Source of the DNA: CAVVSQ01 sp963848825
GTDB lineage: Bacteria; Planctomycetota; Planctomycetia; Gemmatales; Gemmataceae
Reading direction: 5' to 3'
Length of the DNA stretch: 64,000 nucleotides
Assembly (NCBI GenBank): GCA_963848825.1
Contig: CAWKFA010000016.1
Span: forward strand, 248,001-312,000
This document shows, one piece after another, positions 1-10,220 of this stretch. Below the pieces are notes generated by a model. It did not search any database, was not told the DNA's origin, and worked only from the letters and a program-made list of their open reading frames with translations. Position 1 is the first letter of the stretch. The number at the start of each line of letters is the position of its first letter. The translations under genes and the position numbers were made by a program.

Positions 1-7
1 CCAGCTT

Positions 8-3000
8 TTATTTAAGTGACGCCAGGAAGTCCACCATATCGGCGGCTTGCTCGGCCGTCAGGTCGCGAAATAGCATTTCCGGCATGAGGGATTGCCGTTG
101 CGGCTCGAAAGTGGTGACGGCTTCCGCGCAGGCGCACTTCCTTGTCTTGCGCGGTTCGCAGAACGATTTCGGTGGGAGATCTGCTGACCAATATCCCGGT
201 GACGACCTTGCCATCTTCGGTCTCGGCGGCATAGCTCACGTATTTTGGATCTATGAACTTGGAGGGCTCCAAAATGCTTTCCAAGATTTGTGCGCGCGTG
301 TATTTTTTGCCGATCTCGCTCAAGTCTGGGCCGAGCGTGCTGCCGGTCCCTTGAATCCGATGGCAAACGGCGCACTGCAGGCCGGCAGCCTTGAAGAAGA
401 GTTCGCGCCCGCGGGCCGTGTCCCCAGCAAGATCGAGGATGCGCTCGGGCCGAATCATCGTTCCCAGGCGTTTGACACGCAGCTCAACGGGCAAAAAGCG
501 CTCGAACAAATCGCGCACCTGGACGTTGGCGAGTGCACGCGTCGTGTCCAGCACCTGTTGCCTGATGGGCTCGGGGAGACCATTCTTATCGAGGGCGTGG
601 GCCAACATCATGGCGCTGCTGGTGGAAGACAAAAGCTTGTTGACGATCTCGGCGCTTTCCGCCAGCTTGGTTTTGCCGGAGCGAAGCTTCTCCACAAGGG
701 CACGTTCGTCCTTGCGGATCGGCAATTGGCGGATCCAATCGTGGACCAGGCGCAGGCCCTGCTCGTCGACTATTTCCGAGCCGAGATGCGGCATGTGGCC
801 AGGGCCGATCTTGGCCATGCGGTAATAAAGAACCGAGCTGTAAGGATCGCCCGGAGCCAGCAGGGCAGCCGGCTTCATGTCGAATGCTCCTTGGGCAGGC
901 GCAATTTCCAGGGTGTGTGTCTCGTCGAGGGGAATCGTGTAGCGCAATTCGATCAGCGCCGTGCCGCCGGCACCAAACTGATGGCAGTGCGCAATTGACG
1001 TGCAGGTAGGACCGGGCGCGCTCGCCGAGCTCTGCCTCGCTGTCGTACGGATTAGTCAAGTGGACCGTAGGCAGCGCCTCGACCGACTTCGGTTTCTTCT
1101 TGCCGTCGCTCTGGAAAAGGGCCACGAGATCCATCTTTTTTAGCGTCTGCAACTCGTCCCCCTTGGGTCCACTCAGTTGCAGGGGATTGAAGGCTAGTGC
1201 GTAGCCGGCCCAAGGGTTGTGACAGGTGATGCACTGACCGCGGCTTGCGAAGTGCCATGTTTGTTGGCGACTACCCCTGGGAGCGGCCGGGTCCTTGATC
1301 GTGAGAGTTTGCTCCTTGCCGCCGGCAGGCACCAGCGTGGCGTCGGTCTGCTGTTCGTTCCAGGCATAAGTGTAAGCGTGCCAGTCGGAGCCGTCGAAGT
1401 GAAGAATTTGCGTCTCCAGACGGCGACGGCTTTGGGGATTGCCGGCCTCCATCTCTAGCGAGAGCGTCTTGGCCAGTACGCCGTCCTTGGGCAAAAAGAC
1501 TTGAGCGCTAAAAAACCCACCGTCTGGCATCGGCACCGGCTTATCGTACATTTTGGCGGCGGAGGTTCCCGGCAAGGCCACGAGGCGTTCGGCCACGGCG
1601 TGGTCGGCCCACTGCTCGGCGCTGACCGTGAAGGGAATAACGCCCGGCGCCGGCACATGGTCCTTGACGGATGCAAACAGTCCCGTTGCGCTTAACTCGC
1701 GGGGAAATGTCGATTGGTAATTTTTCAAGGCCTCGTTGGCCACGAGCTGGTGGATGGTGCCGTTGTCATCGTGATTGAGAAAGTAGAGTTCATTATCCTG
1801 ATCGACTCCAAAGGCGACGACGCGTTGATTGGTCTGGGCCAGCTCCGTGTGCGTTACGATTTTGTCACCCTCAAAGCGCGTGCCCCAGATTTTGCGCGTG
1901 ACCCAGTCGCCGCATATATAGTGGCCCGTCAAACCGGCGAGTTTTTTACCGCGGTAAACGTAGCCTCCCGTGATGGATGCGGCTTCGGTGTGCGGAAAGG
2001 CCAAATTAGGCGGCAAAATCGGGGTCGGTCCGCGCTTGCTTTCGGGCCGTACGGATTGCGGTCCCTCCATGACGGACCAGCCGTAGTTGCCGCCGCGCTT
2101 GACGCGATAGACCATCTCCCAAAGTTCCCAGCCGACGTCGCCGACCCACAGATCGCCGGTCGGACGGTCAAAACTCATGCGCCAGGGATTGCGAAAGCCG
2201 TAAGCCCATATTTCGGGCCTTGCTTTGGGCGTATTAATAAAGGGATTATCGGTGGGAATCGCGTAAGGACGGTCCTTGTTTTCATGGTCCACGTCGATTC
2301 GCAGGATGGAACTCAAGAGATCGCTGATGTCCTGACCGGTATTCAGCCGATCAGGCGGGTTGGGGCTGGCGGCGTCTCCGGTGGAGATATAGAGATAGCC
2401 GTCGCTGCCGAAATGCAAATCGCCGCCATTATGACCGCCGGCCAGCCAGGTGATCAGAATCTTTTCGCTGGCCGGATCGCAGCGCGGCGGATCGGTGTCC
2501 GTGACGCGGAAACGACTGACGCGACTGCCCTCGGGCAGCGCCTCGCCGCCTTTCTTGGCTTCGAGAACGTAACAAACGTAACAGTACCGGTTCTCGGCGA
2601 ACCGCGGGTGGAAAGCCAGTCCATACAGCGCATCAAGACCCTTGACCGTGCCTTTGTCCCAACTTGTCAGGTCGCGGCTAATATCGAGAAAAAGATCGGC
2701 CTTGGCGCAATCGGGGTCCACTGGAAACGAATAAATCTTGCCGGCCTGCTCGCCCACGAAAAACCGGTTGATGGTTGGTGCCATGGTAAGCAGCAACGGG
2801 TTTTTGAACGTGAGCTTGGGAAACGCACGCACCGCTTTGTAAGGGTGCGGCGGGTCGGGAGTCCCCACGATATGCGAAGTTGTCCAGGGAACGCGTTTCG
2901 AAACGTCCGTGCGCGCTAGGTTGCGTACTCACCGAGTCGGTGCCCGATCTGGCGGGGAATGGGGCAACGGCGCCAATAAGGAGAACCACCAACGTGATCG

Positions 3001-3022
3001 CCAATGCCATGCTACATTTCAT
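8..3022 (-). CDS. Secreted PQQ-type sugar dehydrogenase/multihaem cytochrome c fusion, frameshifted
   Basis: This is an exported oxidoreductase expected to pass electrons from a sugar-like substrate to c-type haems. The start at 3022 gives a signal peptide (MKCSMALAITLVVLLIGA). Next comes a GSDH-like beta-propeller (HNGGDLHFG and GYLYISTGD motifs), then a region with CITCH (about 1230), a second site reading NCA..CH at about 990 that is split by an indel, and a C-terminal planctomycete haem domain with CAVCH (about 380). Three frame changes are needed, near 2900, 990 and 127; at 127 one missing base restores a typical ending (LTAEQAADMVDFLASLK). The parts are collinear and well conserved, so this is one gene with indels and not three genes. 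The family assignment is firm; the substrate is unknown. Confidence 0.82.
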
Positions 3023-3112
3023 TTTTTGCCCTGGTCTCGTTTCAACGTCCAAGCGGGAGTCGTACGCGATGATAGAGATGCCGAGCGAACCGCAACCAGC
3101 CGTCGGCCTGCC

Positions 3113-3751
3113 TCATAACTGCCCTTTGCTCGGGTTGGGCGGACCGGGGAGTTTTTGTTGATTTTGCTGCTGAGCGAGCTTGGCCTGAAAGTTGCCCCAC
3201 GACTGCGTGAGCGTGTTGAGAAGCACTGGCATCTGGGGGATGCTCATGAAGACACGTGCGGTGATAAGCGAGCGTGGATAGAACTGCGCAATGAATTCGA
3301 GGCAAAAATCGGAGGCGGAGTGCACCACCATGACCGCGTTGGTGTAGGCCCCGACCTGCACGTCCTCCGTGATTTTGAGGTCCTGATAGATCTCGTCGAT
3401 CGACGGCTGCTTGGGGGGCGGTTGGGGAGGCGTCGGCTGCGCCGGAGGCGGCCCGAACGCTTTGGAGTAATTATCCAGATTGGTCTTCAACGCGTCAATG
3501 AACTGCGGCACGAGGTGGTTGGGCATCACGACGCGTGCGACTACCTGATGCGGCTGGTTCATGCGTAGCACGAAATCCAGCACGAACTCCGACGCCCCTT
3601 GCAGAATCAAAACCCCTGTGCTGAAAACGCCGCGGGCCACCTTTTCAGGCACCCGAGCACCGACGTTGCCATGTTGAAATTCCTGAACGTACGTCCCAGG
3701 ATCGCCCTGCGGTTTTTTGCCTTCATTGTCTGGGTTCGACGGCGTGCTCAT
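3113..3751 (-). CDS. Tandem DUF3467 protein
   Basis: A soluble protein of about 212 residues made of two copies of a DUF3467-like unit. Each has an E-F-x-L-D/E-F core (SEFVLDFVLRMN in copy 1, SDFCLEFIAQFY in copy 2) followed by RVVMPN or RVFMSIP and a helical end. A proline-rich linker and a proline/glutamine tail separate and follow the repeats. I chose the start at 3751 over the upstream ATG at 3778 because AAGGA lies about 8 bases before it. DUF3467 has no established biochemical role. The gene lies behind a divergent promoter region (3752-3934) and ahead of the dehydrogenase gene. Confidence 0.8.
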   Translation of the reverse strand: MSTPSNPDNEGKKPQGDPGTYVQEFQHGNVGARVPEKVARGVFSTGVLILQGASEFVLDFVLRMNQPHQVVARVVMPNHLVPQFIDALKTNLDNYSKAFGPPPAQPTPPQPPPKQPSIDEIYQDLKITEDVQVGAYTNAVMVVHSASDFCLEFIAQFYPRSLITARVFMSIPQMPVLLNTLTQSWGNFQAKLAQQQNQQKLPGPPNPSKGQL

Positions 3752-3934
3752 AAGGTGTTCCTTGCTGGCTGGCCTCACCCGGCAAGAGCGGGATGAAGCG
3801 CGGCTGATGGATCAATTGGTCCAAGAAAGAGGACATGGGTGAATTATATTTATCGAGGTATCGTAGCAACTTTTTTTTCTTGCCGTGCTGATCGCTGCAA
3901 AGGATGAATTTACCATAATAACGGGGGGTATGCT

Positions 3935-4519
3935 ATGATTGGTACTTCCCGGCCAGGCAACTCTTCAGGGCGTTTTTCAATGCGACAAGCCGCGCCGCAG
4001 CTGTTATTGAGGTCATTCGTCTTCTCGGCGATCTGCCTGCTGGCCACTCCGAAGCACGCTGACGCCGCCAATGACGGCGTGCGTGTCTCGTGCCTCGAGA
4101 CCGACTGGACATTTTCCGCCGGCGAACTGGTGACGCGCACGCTCAAGATCGTCAATCATACGTCGACCAGCGAACCCTTTGACCTGGAATGGTCATTTCA
4201 AATCGACGGTAAAGCTTATGGCGAGGGGGCAGAAACCTTCGCTCTCAAGGCGGGCGCCGGTGAGGAATATACTCTCGCCTTCCCGGTGCCGCCGTTACCC
4301 GGGCGAACAGCCGGGACGTTGGTGATAACTTGCCTGCGGGATGGGCAAGAAGTCTTCCGTGATGCCAAACCCTGCACGATTCTCGGTCCAGCTCCCGCGC
4401 CCATAAAAGAACACGCCGCGCAGCAGCGAATCGCAAATCAAAATGACACGTTCGTGCCTTGTTGTGGTGCGCAACCCAACAATCGCCCACTTTTGCGGGC
4501 CTGGCGGAGGTTTCGTTGA
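3935..4519 (+). CDS. Secreted protein of unknown function
   Basis: The N-terminus carries a signal-like segment (LLLRSFVFSAICLLATP) after a short polar lead. A beta-rich domain of about 110 residues follows, resembling an immunoglobulin-like fold (VNHTSTSEPFDLEWSF, then an EEYTLAFPVPP strand), of the kind found as accessory modules in glycosidases. A G-rich stretch (ggggggta) precedes the ATG at 3935; an internal ATG at 3980 is possible but has no such site. The last 40 residues are basic and low in similarity to the rest, so a late frameshift is possible. I do not recognise a specific family. Confidence 0.5.
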   Translation: MIGTSRPGNSSGRFSMRQAAPQLLLRSFVFSAICLLATPKHADAANDGVRVSCLETDWTFSAGELVTRTLKIVNHTSTSEPFDLEWSFQIDGKAYGEGAETFALKAGAGEEYTLAFPVPPLPGRTAGTLVITCLRDGQEVFRDAKPCTILGPAPAPIKEHAAQQRIANQNDTFVPCCGAQPNNRPLLRAWRRFR

Positions 4520-4549
4520 ACTAAAGTTTTTTCTCGGAGAAGGTGAATC

Positions 4550-4921
4550 ATGGCGACGAACCCAGACAGCCTTACTGTCGATCAACTCATCTTTGTCGGC
4601 TTCAATGGCTATGCCCTGGCACTTGATCGCGACAACGGCGATATCGTCTGGTCCAATAATCATCTAAAATCAGGCTATGTGAGTTTGCTGCTTGACGGCG
4701 ACCGTTTGCTGGTATCGACCAACGGCTACATGTATTGCCTCGATCCGCTGACTGGCGACACCCTTTGGCACAATCCCCTCACAGGCTATGGCACCGGTCC
4801 CGCATCGCTGGCATCGGTACGGGGAAAAATGCCTGACAATCTAGTGCAGCAAGCGGCGCAAATCGCCGCCGAGGAGCAGGCCGCACAGGTTCACGGGACG
4901 TCTACCTTTCCGCATTCGTGA
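4550..4921 (+). CDS. Short PQQ-like beta-propeller protein
   Basis: A 123-residue cytoplasmic-looking protein with two blades of a PQQ/quinoprotein-type repeat. The signatures are GYALALDRDNGDIVWSN and YMYCLDPLTGDTLWHN, the usual A-L-D-x-x-T-G-x-x-x-W pattern. A strong ribosome site (GGAGAAGG) lies before the ATG. A full propeller needs six to eight blades, so this is either a minimal domain that multimerises or a remnant. It follows the secreted protein by 30 bases and could be cotranscribed with it. Confidence 0.65.
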   Translation: MATNPDSLTVDQLIFVGFNGYALALDRDNGDIVWSNNHLKSGYVSLLLDGDRLLVSTNGYMYCLDPLTGDTLWHNPLTGYGTGPASLASVRGKMPDNLVQQAAQIAAEEQAAQVHGTSTFPHS

Positions 4922-4958
4922 GGCCGACCGCCGCTACCGTCTGCAAGCAGGATTTTGC

Positions 4959-6668
4959 TCAACGGCTGTGTGGCTTCGGCTTGATAATGCCGGTATCGAT
5001 CACAACGAACACGTACGTATAGTTATGGCCGTTGTTGCCATCGTTGACTATGCCGGACGGCTTGAGTCGAATGTTCGTGCCTGGGCCGATGTTAGCAAAA
5101 TTTTCAATGAAACTGCCGTTCGTATTATCGCCGGGCGCGATCGAGCCCGCTATCGTGGGCACTGCTCCCGGGGCCGCGGTGGTGCCATCATAAGTTTTGG
5201 TCCATCTTACCGCGGTAACGGTGAGCGCCCTCGGCTTGATCACGCCCGTCGTGTTGTTAACCAGCGTGACGGCGTAGTTGTTGCCGCCGTTGCCATCATT
5301 GACCGTATAACCCCGGACGCTCAGTGTCCTGTTCGAACCCGCATTGGCGTTGGTATACGCTTCGCTTTTGCCAGTTACCGTGTCGGCGCCGATCAGGCCA
5401 CTGACCGTGGGTAAGGCGGCCGCGCTCGTGTTTTTGTCATAGGTTTTGGTGTTGGTCGTGGCGGTGATGGAGAGTGGGGCCTTGCCAATGACGCCCGTGG
5501 TGTCGTTCATGGTCGTCACCGTATAATTGTTGCCGCCGTTACCATCGTTGACCGAATAGTGAGTAACCTTGAGCGACTTGTGCTCGCCGGCATTGGCGTC
5601 GGTGTACGCTTCGACCAACTCAATGACCTTATCATCCCCCTTGAGGCCGCTGACCGTGGGCCTGGCATTGGCGTGCGTATTTGAATTGTAGGTCTTGGAA
5701 TTGTGCGTCGCCGTGATAGTGAGTGACGCCTTGTTGATGACGCCCGTGGTGCTGTTCACCTTGGTGACCGTGTAGTTGCCGCCGCTATTGCCATCGTTGA
5801 TGGTGAATTCCTTCACGGAAATGATCTTATTCGTCCCGGCCTGCGCGTTGTTATAGACCTCCTTGGCACCAGTCACAGTGTCGTTGCCTTTTAGGCCAAG
5901 CACCGTCGGCAGCGCGGCAGCGTTTGTCGTGGCGTCGTAGACCTTGGTGTTCGTTGTCGCTGTGATGGTGAGCGCGGCCTTCGTAATTTTTCCCGACCGA
6001 CTGAAGGCTGAATAGACAATGTAGTTCTGGCCATGATTGCCGTCATTGACGGTAAAGCCGGTGACAACCAGCGTCCGGCCGCTGCCCGCGGCAGCACTGG
6101 TGTACGCCTCGCTGAGGCCCGTGATCGTGTCCCCTGTGACCAACTCACCCGACGTGATGGTGGGCACCGCCGCGGCGCTGGTCGTGCTGTCATAAACCTT
6201 GGTGTTCGTGGCCGGCGTTAGCGTGAGCGGTCTGGGGGCAACGGATTCTCCTCCGGGGAGTAAACCCGTGCTATTCGAAAACTCGTGACTCCCCGTGAAG
6301 GCAGCCGTAATTGCCTGGTCCGAGTCGGCCTTCAAGGCTTTCGGAAGTGTCGTCAAGGTGTAAGTGGCGGCGTCGCCACTCGCACTTTTCAGAATACCTT
6401 GTCCAAGGTCCTCGCTCCCCGCGAAGAACTCCACGCTACCGGTCGGCGAGGTTGGCGTGGCGCCCACGGCTGAAATCTTGGCTGTCAAGGTGATAGGCGT
6501 GCCATACGTTACGAAAGCCTGCGATGTGGCGACGCTGGTTACTGTAGCCGTCATCACAAACCGAGCTTCCAACAGCTCGACAGCCGGGGTGGCCCGCTGG
6601 TGTTTTCGGAGAATAGTACGACCGGGGCTTTTTGTGCGGCTCAGCCAGCGAAGAAATGAAACGACCAT
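4959..6668 (-). CDS. Exported Ig-like/YDG-repeat surface protein
   Basis: A 569-residue protein. The N-terminus is basic and contains VELLEARFVM, similar to the LExLExR segment seen at the start of many large planctomycete exported proteins. A bacterial Ig-like (group 3) domain covers about residues 38-130. Five YDG-type repeats of about 83 residues follow, each with a TKxYD start, a VNDGNxGxNY core and a TTGVI-like end. Such repeats occur in adhesins and surface stalk proteins. GGGAG precedes the start. The gene is intact over 1.7 kb, unlike many neighbours. The ligand is unknown. Confidence 0.75.
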   Translation of the reverse strand: MVVSFLRWLSRTKSPGRTILRKHQRATPAVELLEARFVMTATVTSVATSQAFVTYGTPITLTAKISAVGATPTSPTGSVEFFAGSEDLGQGILKSASGDAATYTLTTLPKALKADSDQAITAAFTGSHEFSNSTGLLPGGESVAPRPLTLTPATNTKVYDSTTSAAAVPTITSGELVTGDTITGLSEAYTSAAAGSGRTLVVTGFTVNDGNHGQNYIVYSAFSRSGKITKAALTITATTNTKVYDATTNAAALPTVLGLKGNDTVTGAKEVYNNAQAGTNKIISVKEFTINDGNSGGNYTVTKVNSTTGVINKASLTITATHNSKTYNSNTHANARPTVSGLKGDDKVIELVEAYTDANAGEHKSLKVTHYSVNDGNGGNNYTVTTMNDTTGVIGKAPLSITATTNTKTYDKNTSAAALPTVSGLIGADTVTGKSEAYTNANAGSNRTLSVRGYTVNDGNGGNNYAVTLVNNTTGVIKPRALTVTAVRWTKTYDGTTAAPGAVPTIAGSIAPGDNTNGSFIENFANIGPGTNIRLKPSGIVNDGNNGHNYTYVFVVIDTGIIKPKPHSR

Positions 6669-7319
6669 GTTCGGCAGCTCCCAAGATTAGATACTACGTA
6701 ATTGACGGGATATTTCTACGCGCAACTGCGAATGGTGCCTTGTACAGATGACGATTTTATAACACGCCAACCGATACTGTCTAGAAAATTCTTCCCATTT
6801 TATGCAAATTCAATTCCCGACTTGAGCTAACGCCTTCCGGCCCTCGAGAGGCGGTGGATCTCATGGAAAGCTGCAACGGTGACACCACGTCCCGCGGGAG
6901 AGACGGGGCGACGCGTGACATAAGCTCCCAGTCGATCGGTTGCACCGAGAACCTGACCCGCGGCCAACGCCGGCGCCCGCGAAGATTAACGGCCCGGCCG
7001 GCTCCGCCGGTGATCTCGTCCCTTATCCTAGTTGACGCGGCGTACGGCCAATTCGCCTATGCACAACACAAGAGTTTCCGCCACCATCCCGCGCGTATCC
7101 ATGTCCTCCAGAGCGGCGGAAAATCCTTTGGCTTACCAAACTGCAAAAAATCTGGCCAAGCGCCGGCACGTGAAGGTGCATCGAACATTGGATAACCGCC
7201 TGTCGGCCCTTGGCAGAGACCAACCGTGTCGAATGATTCTTTTTCCTTGCACGCATTTTATTGGCCTTGTACCTTAAGGACCTGACCCAGAAGTTCGACC
7301 ACCTTTTAGGAGTTAAATC
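6669..7319. other. Intergenic region without a supported gene
   Basis: About 650 bases between divergent genes. It is AT-richer near 6700-6830, where promoters for the YDG-repeat gene (minus) would lie, and it ends in a strong ribosome site (TAGGAG at about 7307) for the plus-strand gene at 7320. A 113-codon open frame at 6854-7195 has arginine-rich composition and no recognisable domain, so I do not call it. Confidence 0.5.
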
Positions 7320-8557
7320 GTGGACCGAAGAGCATTCCTCAAAGCCATGGCGGCAACGGGTGGCGCCGCACTTTCCGGCTTGACGCACCTCGAAGCCGCC
7401 CTGCCCCAGGTGACCATCACCAAGGTGCGAATTTTCACACCACCCAACCTAAACCAAATCTTCAACCAAAGCAACATGGTGGTCACCGTCGAGACATCGA
7501 ACCCCCAACTGATTGGGATCGGCGAGGGGGGAGCGCACGACACACTGGAACAGTGCGCTGGCCGATTGATCGGCAGGAACCCATTCGCCATTGAGCGCTG
7601 CTGGCAAGATATGTATCGCTCCTGGTTTTACCCGCCAGGCGCGAAAAAATCCATGCACTGGGTGCTCTCGATCTGGCGCTTTGGGACTTGAAAGGTAAGG
7701 CGCTCGATGTGCCCATTTACGATCTGCTGGGCGGCATGAACCGCAACTATATCGAGTGTTACGCCACGGGCGGCGGCTTCGGCGGCGGCACCCTGGCGCA
7801 GCGCGCCGCCAATGCCATGCGGGCCGGCTACCGCATCTTCCGCGTCGACGCCGCCAGCCGTGGCGGAGAAATCTTCAATGGTCGTACACGCGTCAATATG
7901 CTGGTGCAAGATTGTAAGGCCTGCCGTGAGGGCGTGGGTGCCGATGGCGACTGGATGATCGACTTCCATCAGCGCTTCGACTACTCCGATGCGCTGCGCG
8001 CCTGCCGCAAGATCGAGGAGTTCGATCCCTATCTTGTCGAGGACCCAGTGCGCACGGACTCGTTCTTGCAGGATATTCCCCGCCTGCGCAACATGACCAG
8101 TTGCCCGTTGGCCGCCGGCGAGGAATGGGGCCAGCGCTGGGATTTCCATCGGCTCGTGGAGAACCACGATTTGGATTATGTGCGGGCCACACTGCCCAAT
8201 GTCGGCGGCATCACGGAAATGGTGAAGGTAGGCGCCTTGTGCGAAACCCATGACATCGGCATCGTGCCGCATTTTACCGGTCCCATCGCCACGGCTGCAC
8301 TGACGCATGCTCTCGGACCGTTTTCCGGGCCGGTGACGCTGGAATACAACTACGGCGACGCCGCACCTGGCACGGGTCAAATCTCTCATCTCCGCGAGTT
8401 TTTAACCTTTCGCGAAGGCAAGCTCTGGCCCAACGGCCGGCCCGGCCTTGGCGTGGCCCTTAATATGGACCGTTTGCGCCTGGTTTCGGAGATCACAGCT
8501 CCAGGCCAAAATAGGCCAACCTACCGAAGGCCGGATGGTTCACAGACGAATTGGTGA
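7320..8557 (+). CDS. Tat-exported enolase-superfamily dehydratase-like enzyme, frameshifted
   Basis: A mandelate racemase/muconate lactonising enzyme-type protein. It starts at GTG 7320 behind TAGGAG. The N-terminus (MDRRAFLKAMAATGGAALSG) is a Tat signal, which is unusual for this mostly cytoplasmic superfamily. The barrel shows the three acidic metal ligands in MIDFHQRFD, LVEDPV and AAGEEWG, plus the DFH and VPHFTGP histidines seen in sugar-acid dehydratases such as galactonate dehydratase. The usual KxK on strand 2 reads FRVDAAS. A run of six A at about 7645 carries an indel that splits the frame; correcting it joins the halves at ALDLALWDLKGKAL. Probable role: dehydration of a sugar acid outside the cytoplasmic membrane. 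Confidence 0.8.
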
Positions 8558-8810
8558 AATGCAGCCGTCGGATCGACTTCGCATCCCACTTTGTGCGGCA
8601 GGGAAGGAGCTCTGAAACCACAGAACTCCTTTCCTGCCGAACGAGGGGCGTGGAGCCTTGTCGCCAAGTAATTAAACACGTCGCCATCTCCCACCCGTTG
8701 CACACCTTCCCGGTTACGGTAGGCTAATACAGGCTTCGCTTGCCGTCCGGAAATCGCTTCAATCTTTTGTGTCAGGTCGTCAACCTGGCCAACGTCCTCA
8801 GGGTGTGGTC

Positions 8811-9249
8811 ATGGACATGTACGTTTATTTGGAAAAGCACAGCGGCGAGTTGGTGATCGTGGTGTTGTGCCTGCTGGTGCTGGGCACGCTGATCGTGCTG
8901 GTGCCACAGCTATTGCGAGCGGCACATGCGCAAAGCCGACATGTTACATCAGGAGCACATGAAAGCACTGGAAAATGGACTGCCACTGCCCATGGAGGAC
9001 GACCGGGCTCGGGTCGCTGGTCGTATGGCCCTGCTGGTGCCGATGGTCGTCTTGATTTCGGCGGCCACGGTCACATGCTTTTTGGCGGCTTATCGCCAGG
9101 AAGCGATGTTTACGGTGTCGCTGTCGGTCTGGGTGGTTGCTGGTGTGGTCAGCCTGGCCGCGATTACCGGAGGGGTGGCCCTTATTGGCCGGCTAGCGCA
9201 GTTGCAGTCGGGCGAAAAAGATGACGTGCCGGAAAACCCACTCATGTAA
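8811..9249 (+). CDS. Small three-TM membrane protein, frameshifted
   Basis: One transmembrane helix (GELVIVVLCLLVLGTLIVLV) is followed by a short cytoplasmic linker with HQEHMKALENG and then two more helices (ALLVPMVVLISAATV and VWVVAGVVSLAAITGGVALI). The two halves lie in different frames. Joining them near 8925 gives a single protein of about 145 residues, a layout I have seen in uncharacterised planctomycete membrane proteins. No function is known. It converges on the gene at 9323-10179. Confidence 0.6.
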
Positions 9250-9264
9250 GCATTACAGATACTT

Positions 9265-9302
9265 GATTGCAGATTGCAAAGATAACTCTGCAATCTGCAA
9301 TC
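9265..9302. terminator. Inverted repeat between convergent genes
   Basis: A perfect 14-bp inverted repeat (GATTGCAGATTGCA at 9265-9278 and its complement at 9289-9302) with a 10-base loop. It lies between the stops of the genes at 9249 and 9323, so it probably acts as a bidirectional terminator. It lacks a T run on either side. The motif ctgcaat is repeated once more just downstream. Confidence 0.6.
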
Positions 9303-9322
9303 ACAAATCTGCAATTCGCTTC

Positions 9323-10179
9323 CTACTGTCCCGACACGACTTGTCGGCTGCGAAGCATTTCTTCGATTTCCCTTACCTTGCGTCCCAGGAAGAGAACATT
9401 GGGCATATCGAAGTGGTGGGCCTGCGCGCTGATGTCTTGACGATGAGGTCTCCTGACCCAAGGCCCAATATCCAGTGCCGAAACAAATCGCTCCGTTGTT
9501 TTTGAATCGTCATGCCGGTGGTGTCGTAAGCCGTCTCCGCTTCGCCGATTTCGAGGCGTACGCGCAATTGGCCGGGAGTGAAGACCATGTAGATCTGTTT
9601 ATCGAATAAAAAGAAAATCAAGAGCCAGAGGATAAACAACACGCACGAGATAAGGATGTAGCCGCCCAAATTGATGCGAATGTCAAGCAGGCTGAGCCTT
9701 TCCAGAATGTCGTCCCACTTCCCCAAGATCGCCAGGATGATGGAGACAAAGAGAATGACCGTGATCACGATGACGGACCAGAGTCCGCGTAACGGCACGT
9801 TAGTGATCGTGATCACTAGTAGCAAGACGATGCAGAACAGCACGCCCGGGGTCTTGCTGGCGGCCATGTGCAGGTAAGGATCGAGCGGCTTACCGTTGGC
9901 GTCGCGAGCCAGCATTTTTTCGCCGGTTTTGGAGAAAACCAGTACCGTTCGCGAATCCTTGCCCTCTTTGACGTCAACGTCGATGCCTTCTCGGAAGGTG
10001 GAACCCGCGGGCACTGTAATCATGTATTGACCATTAACGAGCGTCACGAGCGCCAACAAAAAACCGAGCGCCCAGACCGGCCACCAGTAAAACAGGGTCG
10101 AGTGACTGATGATGCGAATTTCGTTAAGGTGTGCCGCGGGCGGCATAACGGGCCTCGGGGCCGGTGGAACTGTCGCCAT
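9323..10179 (-). CDS. Four-TM membrane protein, paralogue A, frameshifted C-terminus
   Basis: The layout is a proline-rich start, a TM segment (FYWWPVWALGFLLALVTLV), an extracytoplasmic loop of about 80 residues, a TM hairpin, a fourth TM (GGYILISCVLFILWLLIFFL), and a cytoplasmic domain of about 90 residues beginning DKQIYMVFTPGQLRVRLEIG. The final part is shifted: the frame seen ends at 9373, but a one-base change near 9420 continues as HHFDMPNVLFLGRKVREIEE to a stop at 9323, matching the end of the neighbouring paralogue. The cytoplasmic domain may be PH-like, but that is a guess. Function unknown. Confidence 0.7.
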
Positions 10180-10220
10180 AGGGTTTCGCCTCGTAAGTTA
10201 GAGTGAGCGTCAGCGTAACC

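Noticed and set aside
1714..2919. Long plus-strand open frame opposite the dehydrogenase gene
   Set aside because: It is the antisense shadow of a high-GC gene with recognised domains; it has no domain or ribosome site.
6854..7195. Plus-strand open frame of 113 codons in the intergenic region
   Set aside because: Arginine-rich composition, no domain, no convincing ribosome site.
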